A stretch of DNA of 64,000 bases from Janibacter sp. DB-40. Lineage in GTDB: Bacteria; Actinomycetota; Actinomycetes; Actinomycetales; Dermatophilaceae. Below, piece after piece: positions 54,167 to 63,342 of the stretch; position 1 is the stretch's first letter; each line of letters opens with the position of its first letter. The position numbers were made by a program, and so were the translations under genes. The notes under the pieces are model-generated. The model saw only the letters and a program-made list of their open reading frames with translations. It was not told the origin of the DNA and made no database searches. The stretch covers positions 930,001 to 994,000 of the forward strand of contig NZ_CP120360.1 of assembly GCF_029510815.1 (NCBI RefSeq), in the 5' to 3' direction.

Positions 54167-54172
54167 GAGCCC

Positions 54173-56014
54173 ATGCCTGAGCTGCGTTCCCGAACCACCA
54201 CCCACGGTCGCAACATGGCCGGTGCCCGCGCCCTCTGGCGCGCGACCGGGATGGGCGAGGGTGACTTCGGCAAGCCGATCGTCGCGATCGCCAACTCCTT
54301 CACCCAGTTCGTGCCCGGGCACGTGCACCTGAAGGACATGGGCCAGCTCGTCGCCGGTGCCATCGAGGAGGCCGGGGGAGTGGGCAAGGAGTTCGACACG
54401 ATCGCCGTCGACGACGGCATCGCGATGGGACACCACGGCATGCTCTACTCGCTGCCGAGCCGCGAGGTCATCGCCGACTCGATCGAGTACATGGTCAACG
54501 CGCACTGCGCCGACGCCCTCGTGTGCATCTCGAACTGCGACAAGATCACGCCCGGGATGCTGCTGGCCGCGCTCCGGCTGAACATCCCGACCGTCTTCGT
54601 CTCCGGCGGGCCGATGGAGGCCGGCAAGGCGATCATCGGTGCTGATGGAACCGCCGCCACCCGTCTCGACCTCGTCGACGCGATGGTCAAGGCCGTCGAC
54701 GAGAACGTGAGCGACGAGGAGATCACCGCGATCGAGCAGTCGGCCTGCCCGACGTGCGGTTCCTGCTCGGGCATGTTCACCGCCAACTCCATGAACTGCC
54801 TCACCGAGGCGCTCGGCCTCTCGCTCCCGGGCAACGGCTCGACGCTGGCCACCGCGGAGGCACGCCGCGACCTCTTCCTCGACGCCGGCCGCCTCGTCGT
54901 GGACCTCTGCCGCGACTACTACGACGGGGACGACGAGTCGGTCCTGCCGCGCTCGATCGCGACGAAGCCCGCCTTCGCCAACGCCATGCGCCTGGACATC
55001 GCCATGGGCGGCTCGACCAACACGATCCTGCACCTGCTCGCCGCGGCGCAGGAGGCGGAGGTCGACTTCGACCAGCACGACATCGACGCCCTCTCCCGCG
55101 TCACCCCGTGCCTGGTCAAGGTCGCGCCGAACTCCAGTGACTTCTACATGGAGGACGTCCACCGCGCCGGTGGGATCCCCGCGATCCTCGGTGAGCTCAA
55201 CCGCGGCGGCATGCTCGACACGGGCGTGCGGGCCGTGCACAGCACGAAGCTCGACGAGTGGCTCGCCGACTGGGACATCCGCTCGGGCACCGCCACCGAG
55301 CGGGCCAAGGAGCTCTTCCATGCCGCTCCGGGCGGGGTGCGCACGACCGAGGCCTTCTCCTCGACCAACCGCTGGACCAGCCTGGACACCGACCCCGAGA
55401 ACGGCTGCATCCACTCCGTCGACCACGCCTACTCCAGCGAGGGCGGCCTGGCCGTCCTCACGGGCAACCTCGCCCCGGACGGCTGCATCGTCAAGACCGC
55501 GGGGGTGCCCGAGCACCAGTGGACCTTCTCCGGGCCGGCGCGGGTCGCCGAGTCCCAGGAGGCGGCCGTGGAGATGATCCTGTCGAAGCAGGTGCAGGAG
55601 GGCGAGGTCGTCGTCATCCGCTACGAGGGCCCCAAGGGCGGTCCCGGCATGCAGGAGATGCTCTACCCCACCTCCTACCTCAAGGGCACCGGCCTGGGCC
55701 CGAAGTGCGCACTGATCACCGACGGCCGCTTCTCCGGTGGCTCCTCGGGCCTGTCCATCGGGCACGTCTCCCCGGAGGCCGCCGCCGGCGGGGCGATCGG
55801 GTTGGTGCAGGACGGCGACGTCATCGAGTTCGACATCCCGGGTCGTCGGGTCAACCTCCTCGTCGACGACGAGGAGCTGCAGCGGCGCCGCACGGAGCAG
55901 GACGCGAAGGGGTGGGCCCCGGTCTCCCGTGACCGTCCCGTCACCGCCGCGCTGAAGATCTTCGCGAAGTTCGCCCAGTCCGCCGACAAGGGCGCGGCGC
56001 GCAAGGTCGACTGA
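54173..56014 (+). CDS. ilvD: Dihydroxy-acid dehydratase
   Basis: 613 residues. It dehydrates 2,3-dihydroxy-isovalerate and -methylvalerate to the 2-oxoacids. Cluster and Mg ligands: [37 protein letters not shown], and [22 protein letters not shown] near the end. The length fits the [4Fe-4S] E. coli-like class of about 610-620 residues rather than the shorter [2Fe-2S] form. Forms the valine/isoleucine path with ilvBNC and ilvE of this window. Confidence 0.97.
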   Translation: MPELRSRTTTHGRNMAGARALWRATGMGEGDFGKPIVAIANSFTQFVPGHVHLKDMGQLVAGAIEEAGGVGKEFDTIAVDDGIAMGHHGMLYSLPSREVIADSIEYMVNAHCADALVCISNCDKITPGMLLAALRLNIPTVFVSGGPMEAGKAIIGADGTAATRLDLVDAMVKAVDENVSDEEITAIEQSACPTCGSCSGMFTANSMNCLTEALGLSLPGNGSTLATAEARRDLFLDAGRLVVDLCRDYYDGDDESVLPRSIATKPAFANAMRLDIAMGGSTNTILHLLAAAQEAEVDFDQHDIDALSRVTPCLVKVAPNSSDFYMEDVHRAGGIPAILGELNRGGMLDTGVRAVHSTKLDEWLADWDIRSGTATERAKELFHAAPGGVRTTEAFSSTNRWTSLDTDPENGCIHSVDHAYSSEGGLAVLTGNLAPDGCIVKTAGVPEHQWTFSGPARVAESQEAAVEMILSKQVQEGEVVVIRYEGPKGGPGMQEMLYPTSYLKGTGLGPKCALITDGRFSGGSSGLSIGHVSPEAAAGGAIGLVQDGDVIEFDIPGRRVNLLVDDEELQRRRTEQDAKGWAPVSRDRPVTAALKIFAKFAQSADKGAARKVD

Positions 56015-56061
56015 CCCGGGACCTGGTGGTCACCGCCCGTGGGCGGCGGCGTGTGCGTGCG

Positions 56062-56307
56062 TCACTCGCCTCGTGGGCGACGCAGGCTCCGCCAGAGCCG
56101 CAGCGGCAGCAGACCGATCAGCGGAGCCCGCTTGCCGAGGTCCTGGTTGTCCTGCCGGTCGAAGGCGGCCGCATAGCGCCCGGCGGCATCGGCCGAGTCG
56201 TAGGTCTTCGATCCCCCTTCGCCGCAGCCGCGCTCGCACTCCCAGCGCAGGACGGGTCCCTCGGCCCGGAAGCGCAGACGATGGCCGAGCACGCGACAGG
56301 TGAACAT
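56062..56307 (-). CDS. Conserved actinobacterial small protein with Cys/His-rich start
   Basis: 81 residues: MFTCRVLGHRLRF, then WECERGCGEGGSKTYDSADAAGRYAAAFDRQD and a basic end PLRLWRSLRR. The C-x4-H and C-x3-C arrangement looks like a small zinc-binding element. I recall similar unnamed proteins in related actinobacteria but no function. It is convergent with ilvD, and 43 bp separate its start from that of the plus-strand MFS gene. Confidence 0.65.
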   Translation of the reverse strand: MFTCRVLGHRLRFRAEGPVLRWECERGCGEGGSKTYDSADAAGRYAAAFDRQDNQDLGKRAPLIGLLPLRLWRSLRRPRGE

Positions 56308-56349
56308 CTGCTCAGTTTACGGACGGGCGCCCGGGGGTAGCCACGGTGC

Positions 56350-58290
56350 ATGTCTCAGGCGGTACAGACAGGCACCATCGAGACCCAGGTGCCATCACGG
56401 CTCGATCGTCTTCCCTGGTCGAAGTTCCACTGGCGTGTGGTCATCGGACTCGGTGCGGTGTGGATCCTCGACGGGCTCGAGGTCACGATGGTGTCCTCGG
56501 TGGCGGCCCGGTTGACCGAGGAGGGCAGTGGGCTCAGCCTCTCTGCCGGTCAGATCGGACTCGCCGGGGCCATCTACATCGCCGGCGCATGCCTGGGAGC
56601 ACTCTTCTTCGGCCAGCTGACCGACCGGCTCGGGCGCAAGAAGATGTTCATCGCGACGCTGCTGGTCTACCTCGTGGCCACGGTGGCGACGGCATTCGCC
56701 TTCGCGCCCTGGTTCTTCTACCTGGCGCGGTTCTTCACCGGCGCCGGCATCGGTGGCGAGTACGCGGCGATCAACTCGGCGATCGACGAGCTGATCCCCG
56801 CCCGGGTGCGCGGACAGGTCGACCTGGTCATCAACGGGTCCTACTGGCTGGGCGCGGCCATCGGGGCCGGGTCGGCCCTGTTCTTCCTCAGCGACGTCTT
56901 CCCCACCTGGCTCGGCTGGCGGGTGGCATTCGCCGCCGGAGCGGTCCTCGGGCTGGCCATCCTCTTCGTCCGCCGCCACGTGCCCGAGAGCCCACGCTGG
57001 CTGTTCATCCACGGCCACGAGGACGAGGCCGAGCGGATCGTCGACGAGATCGAGCGCGAGGTCAGGCAGGAGACCGGCGAGGAGCTGTCCGAGCCGGAGG
57101 ACACGCTGACGGTCCGCCAGCGCAGGGCGATCCCGTTCCGGATGATCGCGCGCACCGCCTTCAAGCTCTACCCCAAGCGCACCGTCCTCGGTGTGGCCCT
57201 GTTCGTCGGGCAGGCCTTCATCTACAACGGGATCACGTTCAACCTCGGGACGCTGCTGAGCACCTTCTTCGGGGTCGCGTCCGGGCTGGTGCCGATCTTC
57301 ATCATCATCTGGGCACTGAGCAACTTCCTGGGCCCCGTCCTGCTGGGGCGCTTCTTCGACACGGTCGGTCGGATCCCGATGATCGCCGGCACGTACCTCG
57401 GGTCGGCGCTGCTGACCATCCCGCTGGCCATCCTGTTGATGAACGGGGCACTCAACCGGTGGACGTTCATCGCCTTCATCGTGGCGATCTTCTTCCTCGC
57501 CTCCGCCGGCGCCAGTGCTGCCTACCTCACCGTGAGCGAGGTCTTCCCGATGGAGACCCGCGCCCTGGCAATCGCGTTCTTCTACGCGCTGGGGACCGCC
57601 ATCGGCGGAACCGTCGGGCCCCTGCTCTTCGGTCGACTCATCGGTACCGAGGAGGCCGTGTTCGTCGCCGTGGGCTTCTTCATCGCGGCCGGTGTCATGG
57701 CACTGGGCGGAGTGGCCGAGATCTTCCTCGGCGTGCGGTCCGAGCAGGCGAACCTGGAGGACATCGCCCAACCGCTGACGGCCTCCGAGGCGGAGGAGGA
57801 GTCCGATGAGTCCGGGGAGTCCGAGGAGGCCGGGAAGTCCGGCGACGAGTCCACGTCCGCGGACACCGCAGCTGCCCCGCGTCACCATCGGCCGGAGGTC
57901 GAGGACGGGGTGCCGGACGACGACGAGCGTGCGCGTGACCGGGCCGAGCTCGACGAGCGGGTGCGGGAACGGGCCCGCCGGCGACAGGTCCGGGAGACCA
58001 CCGGCGGGCGTCGGTACCGACCCGGCCCAAGCGCGGCCCTGTCCTCCTCCCGTACCGGGGGCGTGGACCCGGTCCGAGCAGCGAGCGCGGATCGTGCTCT
58101 GGACCGCGAGATCGCCGCGATCGCCGCGGCGCTGGACGAGCACGGTGCCACCGAGCGCAGGGAGCTCGTCCGTCTCGTCGGGGCGCGCTACTGGGGCCCG
58201 GGGCGTTTCGCCAGGGCGCTGGACGCCGCCCTCGACGAGGGTCGCATCCGGAGGGTGTCGGGCCGCACCTACGGACCGGTCGGCGAGTAG
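56350..58290 (+). CDS. MFS sugar/metabolite:H+ symporter with long C-terminal winged-helix-like extension
   Basis: 646 residues. Residues 1 to about 465 are a 12-span MFS carrier of the sugar-porter/SV2-like type: first helix VVIGLGAVWILDGLEVTMVSS, motif A GQLTDRLGRKKMF, ARFFTGAGIGGEYAAINSAIDELIP, and RRHVPESPRWLF. After it comes an acidic Ser/Glu linker (SEAEEESDESGESEEAG), a charged coiled-coil-like stretch (DDERARDRAELDERVRERARRRQ), and residues of about 575-646 that read like a winged helix (REIAAIAAALDEHGATERRELVRLVGARYWGPGRFARALDAALDEGRIRRVSG). Such a cytoplasmic tail is not normal for the family. Substrate unknown. TAGCCA stands six bases before the ATG, suggesting a leaderless mRNA. 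Confidence 0.86.
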   Translation: MSQAVQTGTIETQVPSRLDRLPWSKFHWRVVIGLGAVWILDGLEVTMVSSVAARLTEEGSGLSLSAGQIGLAGAIYIAGACLGALFFGQLTDRLGRKKMFIATLLVYLVATVATAFAFAPWFFYLARFFTGAGIGGEYAAINSAIDELIPARVRGQVDLVINGSYWLGAAIGAGSALFFLSDVFPTWLGWRVAFAAGAVLGLAILFVRRHVPESPRWLFIHGHEDEAERIVDEIEREVRQETGEELSEPEDTLTVRQRRAIPFRMIARTAFKLYPKRTVLGVALFVGQAFIYNGITFNLGTLLSTFFGVASGLVPIFIIIWALSNFLGPVLLGRFFDTVGRIPMIAGTYLGSALLTIPLAILLMNGALNRWTFIAFIVAIFFLASAGASAAYLTVSEVFPMETRALAIAFFYALGTAIGGTVGPLLFGRLIGTEEAVFVAVGFFIAAGVMALGGVAEIFLGVRSEQANLEDIAQPLTASEAEEESDESGESEEAGKSGDESTSADTAAAPRHHRPEVEDGVPDDDERARDRAELDERVRERARRRQVRETTGGRRYRPGPSAALSSSRTGGVDPVRAASADRALDREIAAIAAALDEHGATERRELVRLVGARYWGPGRFARALDAALDEGRIRRVSGRTYGPVGE

Positions 58291-58354
58291 CCCGGCCGAC
58301 AGCAGCCCCCTGTCCGCACTGCAATACAGCCCGCCCACATCGCGGACCGCGGCC

Positions 58355-58360
58355 TAGCCT
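58355..58360 (+). promoter_or_regulatory. -10 box of a probable leaderless leuB promoter
   Basis: TAGCCT six bases before the ATG at 58367. Confidence 0.55.
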
Positions 58361-58366
58361 GAGCAC

Positions 58367-59410
58367 ATGACCGACGCACCGCAGGACAGCTTCGACATCG
58401 CCGTCATCGGCGGGGACGGGATCGGCCCCGAGGTGGTGGCCGAGGGACTGAAGGTCCTGGCCGCGTCCGGGGTGACGGTCTCCACCACCGAGTACGACCT
58501 CGGCGCCCAGCGCTGGCACCGCACGGGGGAGACCCTGCCGGACTCGGTCGTCGAGGAGATCCGCGGGCACGACGGGATCCTGCTCGGGGCCATCGGCGAC
58601 CCGACCGTCCCCTCCGGCGTCCTCGAGCGCGGGGTGCTGCTCCCCCTTCGCTTCGCGCTGGACCACTACGTCAACCTGCGCCCGGCCAAGCTCTTCCCGG
58701 GGGTGACCAGCCCGCTGTCGAGCGAGGTGACCGACAAGGGCCTCGACTTCGTCGTCGTCCGCGAGGGCACCGAGGGCCCGTACGTCGGCAACGGTGGAGC
58801 GCTGCGCGTCGGCACCCCGCACGAGGTCGCGACCGAGGTCAGTGTCAACACCCGCTTCGGCATCGAGCGCGTGGTGCGGGACGCCTTCGCCCGCGCGCAG
58901 GCCCGCCCGCGCAGGCACCTGACCCTCGTGCACAAGCACAACGTGCTCACCCACGCCGGTCACCTGTGGCGACGCACCGTCGAGGAGGTCGGCGCGGAGT
59001 ACCCCGACGTCGAGACCGCCTACCAGCACGTCGACGCGGCGACGATCTTCATGGCCACCGACCCGGCGCGCTTCGACGTCATCGTCACCGACAACCTCTT
59101 CGGTGACATCATCACCGACATCGCGGCCGCGATCGCCGGTGGCATCGGCCTGGCCGCCAGCGGCAACATCAACCCCTCCCGCGAGGCGCCGAGCATGTTC
59201 GAGCCGGTCCACGGCTCCGCACCGGACATCGCCGGGCAGGGCAAGGCCGACCCGACAGCGGCGATCCTCTCCGCGGCGATGCTGCTGGAGCACCTCGGTC
59301 GTCCCGAGGACGCGCGGCGCGTCGAGGCCGCGGTCGCCGCGGACCTCGCCGAGCGGGCCGGTGAGCGGTCCACCTCGGCGATCGGTGACGCCGTCGCTGC
59401 CCGTTTGTGA
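58367..59410 (+). CDS. leuB: 3-isopropylmalate dehydrogenase
   Basis: 347 residues. It oxidatively decarboxylates 3-isopropylmalate (leucine) and, in the citramalate route, methylmalate. [17 protein letters not shown] at the start, the substrate loop [35 protein letters not shown] [10 protein letters not shown], and [29 protein letters not shown] are diagnostic of the short actinobacterial LeuB. It pairs functionally with cimA at 61.7 kb. ilvE follows after 60 bp. Confidence 0.95.
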   Translation: MTDAPQDSFDIAVIGGDGIGPEVVAEGLKVLAASGVTVSTTEYDLGAQRWHRTGETLPDSVVEEIRGHDGILLGAIGDPTVPSGVLERGVLLPLRFALDHYVNLRPAKLFPGVTSPLSSEVTDKGLDFVVVREGTEGPYVGNGGALRVGTPHEVATEVSVNTRFGIERVVRDAFARAQARPRRHLTLVHKHNVLTHAGHLWRRTVEEVGAEYPDVETAYQHVDAATIFMATDPARFDVIVTDNLFGDIITDIAAAIAGGIGLAASGNINPSREAPSMFEPVHGSAPDIAGQGKADPTAAILSAAMLLEHLGRPEDARRVEAAVAADLAERAGERSTSAIGDAVAARL

Positions 59411-59470
59411 TGTGGTGCACAGGGAGGACTACCCTGCGAGGACCCGAACACCTGAGGAGTCGAGTCACCG

Positions 59471-60571
59471 ATGACCGCTGAGCTCACCTTCGCAACCACC
59501 CGCCGCGAGGACCCCCTGCCTGCTGCCGAGCGCGAGACGATCCTCGCCAACCCGGCCTTCGGCACCACCTTCACCGACCACATGGTCACCGCCACCTGGA
59601 CGAAGGCGACGGGCTGGCACGACGGTCAGGTCCGCCCCTTCGGGCCGCTCTCGCTCTCGCCCGCCGCGGCCGTCCTGCACTACGCGCAGGAGGTCTTCGA
59701 GGGCATGAAGGCCTACCGGCACGCGGACGGGTCCGTGTGGACCTTCCGGCCGGACCGCAACGCCGCCCGGATGGCCCGCAGCTGCGAGCGCCTCGCGCTG
59801 CCGGTGCTGAGCGAGGAGGACTTCATCGGCGCCATCCGCGCGCTCGTGGAGACCGACAAGGCGTGGGTGCCCGACTCCGGCACCGGTGAGTCCAGCCTCT
59901 ACCTGCGCCCCTTCATGTTCGCCTCGGAGGCCTTCATCGGCGTCCGCCCGGCCAACGAGGTGACCTTCTCCGTCATCGCCAGCCCGGCCGGTGCGTACTT
60001 CCCCGGTGGCATGAAGCCGGTCAACCTCTGGTTGAGCACCGACTACGCGCGCGCCGGCGAGGGCGGCACGGGTGCCGCGAAGTGCGGTGGCAACTACGCC
60101 TCGTCCCTGGCCGGTCAGCTGGAGGGCGCCGCCCAGGGGTGCGACCAGGTGGTCTTCCTCGACTCCTCGACGCACACCTACATCGAGGAGCTCGGCGGGA
60201 TGAACCTCTTCTTCGTCATGAAGGACGGTCGTCTGCGCACCCCGGCGCTCACGGGCTCCATCCTCGAGGGCGTCACCCGCGACTCCATCCTCGAGCTCGC
60301 GCCCGACCTCGGGCTGCAGCCGGAGGAGGCCCGCATCGGCATCGACGAGTGGAAGGACGGCGTCGCGTCCGGCGAGATCACCGAGATCTTCGCCTGCGGC
60401 ACCGCCGCCGTCGTCACGCCCGTCGGCGAGCTGCGCTGGGAGGGCGGGTCCGTCGCGTCCACCGCCGGTACCGAAGGGGGAGAGGTCACCCGATCCATCC
60501 GCCAGGCCCTGCTGGACATCCAGTACGGCGTCGCCGAGGACACCCGCGGTTGGATGACCCGACTGGCCTGA
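59471..60571 (+). CDS. ilvE: Branched-chain amino acid aminotransferase
   Basis: 366 residues, PLP fold type IV. It performs the last step of Val, Leu and Ile synthesis. FGPLSLSPAAAVLHYAQEVFEGMKAYRH, the PLP lysine in GAAKCGGNYASSLAGQ, DSSTHTYIEELGGMNLFFV and EIFACGTAAVVTPVG are the family signatures. TGAGGAG precedes the ATG. Its stop overlaps the only plausible start of the HAD gene. Confidence 0.96.
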   Translation: MTAELTFATTRREDPLPAAERETILANPAFGTTFTDHMVTATWTKATGWHDGQVRPFGPLSLSPAAAVLHYAQEVFEGMKAYRHADGSVWTFRPDRNAARMARSCERLALPVLSEEDFIGAIRALVETDKAWVPDSGTGESSLYLRPFMFASEAFIGVRPANEVTFSVIASPAGAYFPGGMKPVNLWLSTDYARAGEGGTGAAKCGGNYASSLAGQLEGAAQGCDQVVFLDSSTHTYIEELGGMNLFFVMKDGRLRTPALTGSILEGVTRDSILELAPDLGLQPEEARIGIDEWKDGVASGEITEIFACGTAAVVTPVGELRWEGGSVASTAGTEGGEVTRSIRQALLDIQYGVAEDTRGWMTRLA

Positions 60572-61380
60572 GGCGCGGCACCCCGCGCCTGATCGCGACC
60601 GACCTCGACGGCACGCTGCTGCGCTCGGACGGCACCGTCTCGAGGCGGTCCGTCGCCGCCCTGCGCGGTGTCGCCGAGGTCGGTCTCGAGACGGTGCTCG
60701 TCACGGCCCGCCCGCCGCGGTGGCTCGACGAGCTCGCGGACGTCGTCGGTGCCCGGGGTGTGGCGATCTGCGGCAACGGCGCCTTCCGTTACGACGTCGC
60801 GCGCCAGCGGGTCTTCCGGGAGCGGACGATGGCCCGGGACGTCGTCACCGAGATCGTGCGCGACCTGCGCGAGCAGGTGCCCGGTACCGGCTTCGCCGCG
60901 GAGCGCTCGACGGGGCTGGCTGCGGAGAGCATGTTCGCCGCGATCCACGACCATCCCGAGGACCTCGTGACGACGTCGGAGATCGAGCTGCTCCGGGATG
61001 CGGCGGTCGGCAAGCTGCTCGCCCGCAACCCGCACCTGAGCGACGAGGAGTTCATCGAGGTCGCGACGCAGGTCGTGGGGGACCGGGCGATCGTCGCCTT
61101 CTCCGGGGCGGGTGGGCTCGCGGAGATCTCCGCGCTCGGCGTCACCAAGGCGGCGGCGCTGCGCGAGTGGAGCGACGAGCTCGGGATCGTGCCCGAGGAG
61201 GTGTGGGCCTTCGGGGACATGCCCAACGACCTGCCGATGCTGCAGTGGGCCGGGCGCTCCTTCGCCGTGGCCAATGCCCACCCGGACGTGCTGACTGCGG
61301 TCACCGACCACTGCCCGGGCAACGACGAGGACGGCGTGGCCCGGACCCTCGAGATGCTCCTCGACGGTCTCGGTCCGTGA
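60568..61380 (+). CDS. HAD-superfamily (Cof-type) phosphatase with non-canonical start
   Basis: About 270 residues. Motif I LIATDLDGTLLRSDG supplies the Asp nucleophile, motif II TARPPR, motif IV WAFGDMPNDLPMLQWAG. The cap position is of the Cof/IIB type. Such enzymes dephosphorylate sugar phosphates or cofactors. No ATG or GTG is available between ilvE and motif I in this frame; the candidates are CTG at 60568, whose CTGA overlaps the ilvE stop, and TTG at 60550. I place the start at 60568 on the coupling argument. The function of linkage to ilvE is unclear. Confidence 0.85.
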   Translation: MRRGTPRLIATDLDGTLLRSDGTVSRRSVAALRGVAEVGLETVLVTARPPRWLDELADVVGARGVAICGNGAFRYDVARQRVFRERTMARDVVTEIVRDLREQVPGTGFAAERSTGLAAESMFAAIHDHPEDLVTTSEIELLRDAAVGKLLARNPHLSDEEFIEVATQVVGDRAIVAFSGAGGLAEISALGVTKAAALREWSDELGIVPEEVWAFGDMPNDLPMLQWAGRSFAVANAHPDVLTAVTDHCPGNDEDGVARTLEMLLDGLGP

Positions 61381-61448
61381 GCCCAGCCAGTCCACATGCC
61401 GGACAGCAGCGAGGCGACGGGTGCGTGCAGTGGGACAGTGACGACGTG

Positions 61449-61499
61449 ATGCCTCTGATGATGTACCGCGCCGCCACCGCGGCCGAGCTCATTATCTAG
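61449..61499 (+). CDS. Leader peptide upstream of cimA (probable isoleucine attenuator)
   Basis: MPLMMYRAATAAELII and stop, 16 residues. A GTG in the same frame at 61425 (with GAGG about ten bases upstream) would extend it by eight. The peptide ends Glu-Leu-Ile-Ile, and the stop codon abuts a perfect hairpin followed by a T-tailed terminator. The pattern is that of amino-acid attenuators, with isoleucine the logical signal because citramalate synthase starts isoleucine synthesis from pyruvate. Assigned from sequence layout only. Confidence 0.62.
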   Translation: MPLMMYRAATAAELII

Positions 61500-61526
61500 G
61501 CGCGACGAGCCACCTGCTCGTCGCGC
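61500..61526 (+). promoter_or_regulatory. Leader hairpin between peptide stop and terminator
   Basis: GCGCGACGAGC (61500-61510) and GCTCGTCGCGC (61516-61526), a perfect 11-bp stem with a 5-base loop, starting on the base after the leader stop codon. A ribosome on the stop codon would block it. Confidence 0.7.
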
Positions 61527-61558
61527 AGACCTCCCGCACCCGGGGGGTCTTTGCTTTT
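61527..61558 (+). terminator. T-tailed terminator in the cimA leader
   Basis: AGACCTCCCG (61527-61536) pairs with CGGGGGGTCT (61541-61550), ten pairs with one G-T, 4-base loop, followed by TTGCTTTT. It is the most classical intrinsic terminator in the window and lies 140 bp before cimA. Confidence 0.85.
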
Positions 61559-61699
61559 GTCGAGGAGCAGCCAGCGGGCCGGAGTCGACGAGGCATCGGG
61601 TCCGGAGCATCACCCTCGCGAAGGACCGGCGCGACGTGCAGGTGTCACCCACCGACCTCGGCGACACGCCCCCTTCGCCCCGTCCGACGGAGAGCACCG

Positions 61700-63283
61700 A
61701 TGAGCACCGGATTCCACGTCTACGACACGACCCTGCGCGACGGCGCCCAGCAGGAGGGCATCAACGTCTCCGTCGCGGACAAGCTGGCCATCAGCCGTCT
61801 GCTCGACGAGCTGGGCGTCACCCACATCGAAGGGGGTTGGCCCGGGGCCAACCCCAACGACACCGAGTTCTTCGCCCGGGCCCGGGACGAGTTGGACCTG
61901 CGCAACGCCACGCTCGCCGCCTTCGGCGCGACCCGCAGGGCCGGCGTCGATGCCGCCTCGGACCCGCAGGTGCAGGCGCTGCTCGACTCTGGCGCCGAGG
62001 TGATCACCCTCGTGGCGAAGATGCACCCCGGCCACGTCGAGCGGGCGCTGCGCACGAGCGTCGCGGAGAACCTCGAGATGATCCGGGACACCGTGGCCCA
62101 CCTGCGCTCCCACGGACGCACGGTGATGGTCGACGGCGAGCACTTCTTCGACGGCTACCTCCTCGACCGCGACTACGCGCTGGCCTGCGTCACGGCCGCC
62201 CACGAGTCCGGCGCCGAGGTCGTGGCCGTGTGCGACACCAACGGGGGCATGCTGCCCGGCCAGGTGCGTGCCGCGGTCGCCGACGTCATCGCGGTCACCG
62301 GTGCGCGTCTGGGCATTCACTGCCACAACGACACCGGGTGCGCGGTCGCCAACTCGATGGCCGCGGTGGAGGCGGGGGCCGACCACGTCCAGGGGACGAT
62401 CAACGCCTACGGCGAGCGCACCGGCAACGCCGACCTGATCACCGTCGTCGCCAACCTCCAGCTCAAGCTCGGCATGGACCTCGTCGAGCCCTACCGGTTG
62501 CAGGACGCGACCCGCATCGCCCACGCGGTGAGCGAGGTGACGAACTTCCCGCCCTTCTCCCGCCAGCCGTACGTCGGCTCGGGGGCCTTCGCGCACAAGG
62601 CCGGTCTGCACGCGAGCGCGATCAAGGTGGACCCGGACCTCTACCAGCACATCGACCCCAAGTCGGTCGGCAACGACATGCGCATGCTCGTCTCCGACAT
62701 GGCCGGCCGTGCGACGGTGGAGCTGAAGAGCCGCGAGTTCGGCGTCGACCTCGCCGGTGACGACGCGGCGCTGTCCCGCGTGCTGGCCAAGGTCAAGCAG
62801 CTGGAGCGGCAGGGGTACACCTTCGACGCGGCGGACGCGTCCTTCGAGCTGCTGCTGCGTCGCGAGCTCGACGAGGAGGCGCCCGTGTACGCGGAGGTCG
62901 AGTCCTGGCGGGTCATGATCGACGCCCGAGGCGGGGAGAACGCCCTGTCCGAGGCCACCGTCAAGGCCGTCGCCGGCGGGCAGCGGATCGTCGCGACGGG
63001 GGAGGGCAACGGCCCCGTCAACGCCCTCGACCACGGTCTGCGCCAGGCGCTCTCGGTGGTCTACCCGGAGATCGAGGGGCTGGAGCTCATCGACTACAAG
63101 GTGCGCATCCTCGACGCCGCGCACGGCACCGACGCCACCACCCGCGTGCTCATCGAGACGAGCGACGCACACACGTCGTGGACCACCGTGGGCGTCGCCG
63201 ACAACATCGTCGAGGCCTCGTGGGAGGCGCTCCTCGACGGTGTCACCTACGGGCTGATGCGCGCCGGGGTCCCCGCCCGCTGA
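61700..63283 (+). CDS. cimA: (R)-citramalate synthase
   Basis: 527 residues of the CimA/LeuA family. It condenses pyruvate and acetyl-CoA to citramalate, the threonine-independent entry to isoleucine. HVYDTTLRDGAQQEGINVSV (metal/substrate Arg-Asp), HCHNDTGCAVANSMAAVEAGA, GTINAYGERTGNADL and the C-terminal LeuA-dimer regulatory domain (residues about 400-520) are present. The TLRDGAQQEG and NAYGERTGNAD segments distinguish citramalate synthases from isopropylmalate synthases. GGAGAG precedes the ATG. Controlled by the leader described above. Confidence 0.95.
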   Translation: MSTGFHVYDTTLRDGAQQEGINVSVADKLAISRLLDELGVTHIEGGWPGANPNDTEFFARARDELDLRNATLAAFGATRRAGVDAASDPQVQALLDSGAEVITLVAKMHPGHVERALRTSVAENLEMIRDTVAHLRSHGRTVMVDGEHFFDGYLLDRDYALACVTAAHESGAEVVAVCDTNGGMLPGQVRAAVADVIAVTGARLGIHCHNDTGCAVANSMAAVEAGADHVQGTINAYGERTGNADLITVVANLQLKLGMDLVEPYRLQDATRIAHAVSEVTNFPPFSRQPYVGSGAFAHKAGLHASAIKVDPDLYQHIDPKSVGNDMRMLVSDMAGRATVELKSREFGVDLAGDDAALSRVLAKVKQLERQGYTFDAADASFELLLRRELDEEAPVYAEVESWRVMIDARGGENALSEATVKAVAGGQRIVATGEGNGPVNALDHGLRQALSVVYPEIEGLELIDYKVRILDAAHGTDATTRVLIETSDAHTSWTTVGVADNIVEASWEALLDGVTYGLMRAGVPAR

Positions 63284-63342
63284 CCCGGGTCTACGCTGGA
63301 ACCGGTACCCGGCGCGCGGGACTGCCGTGATGCGGAGGAACC

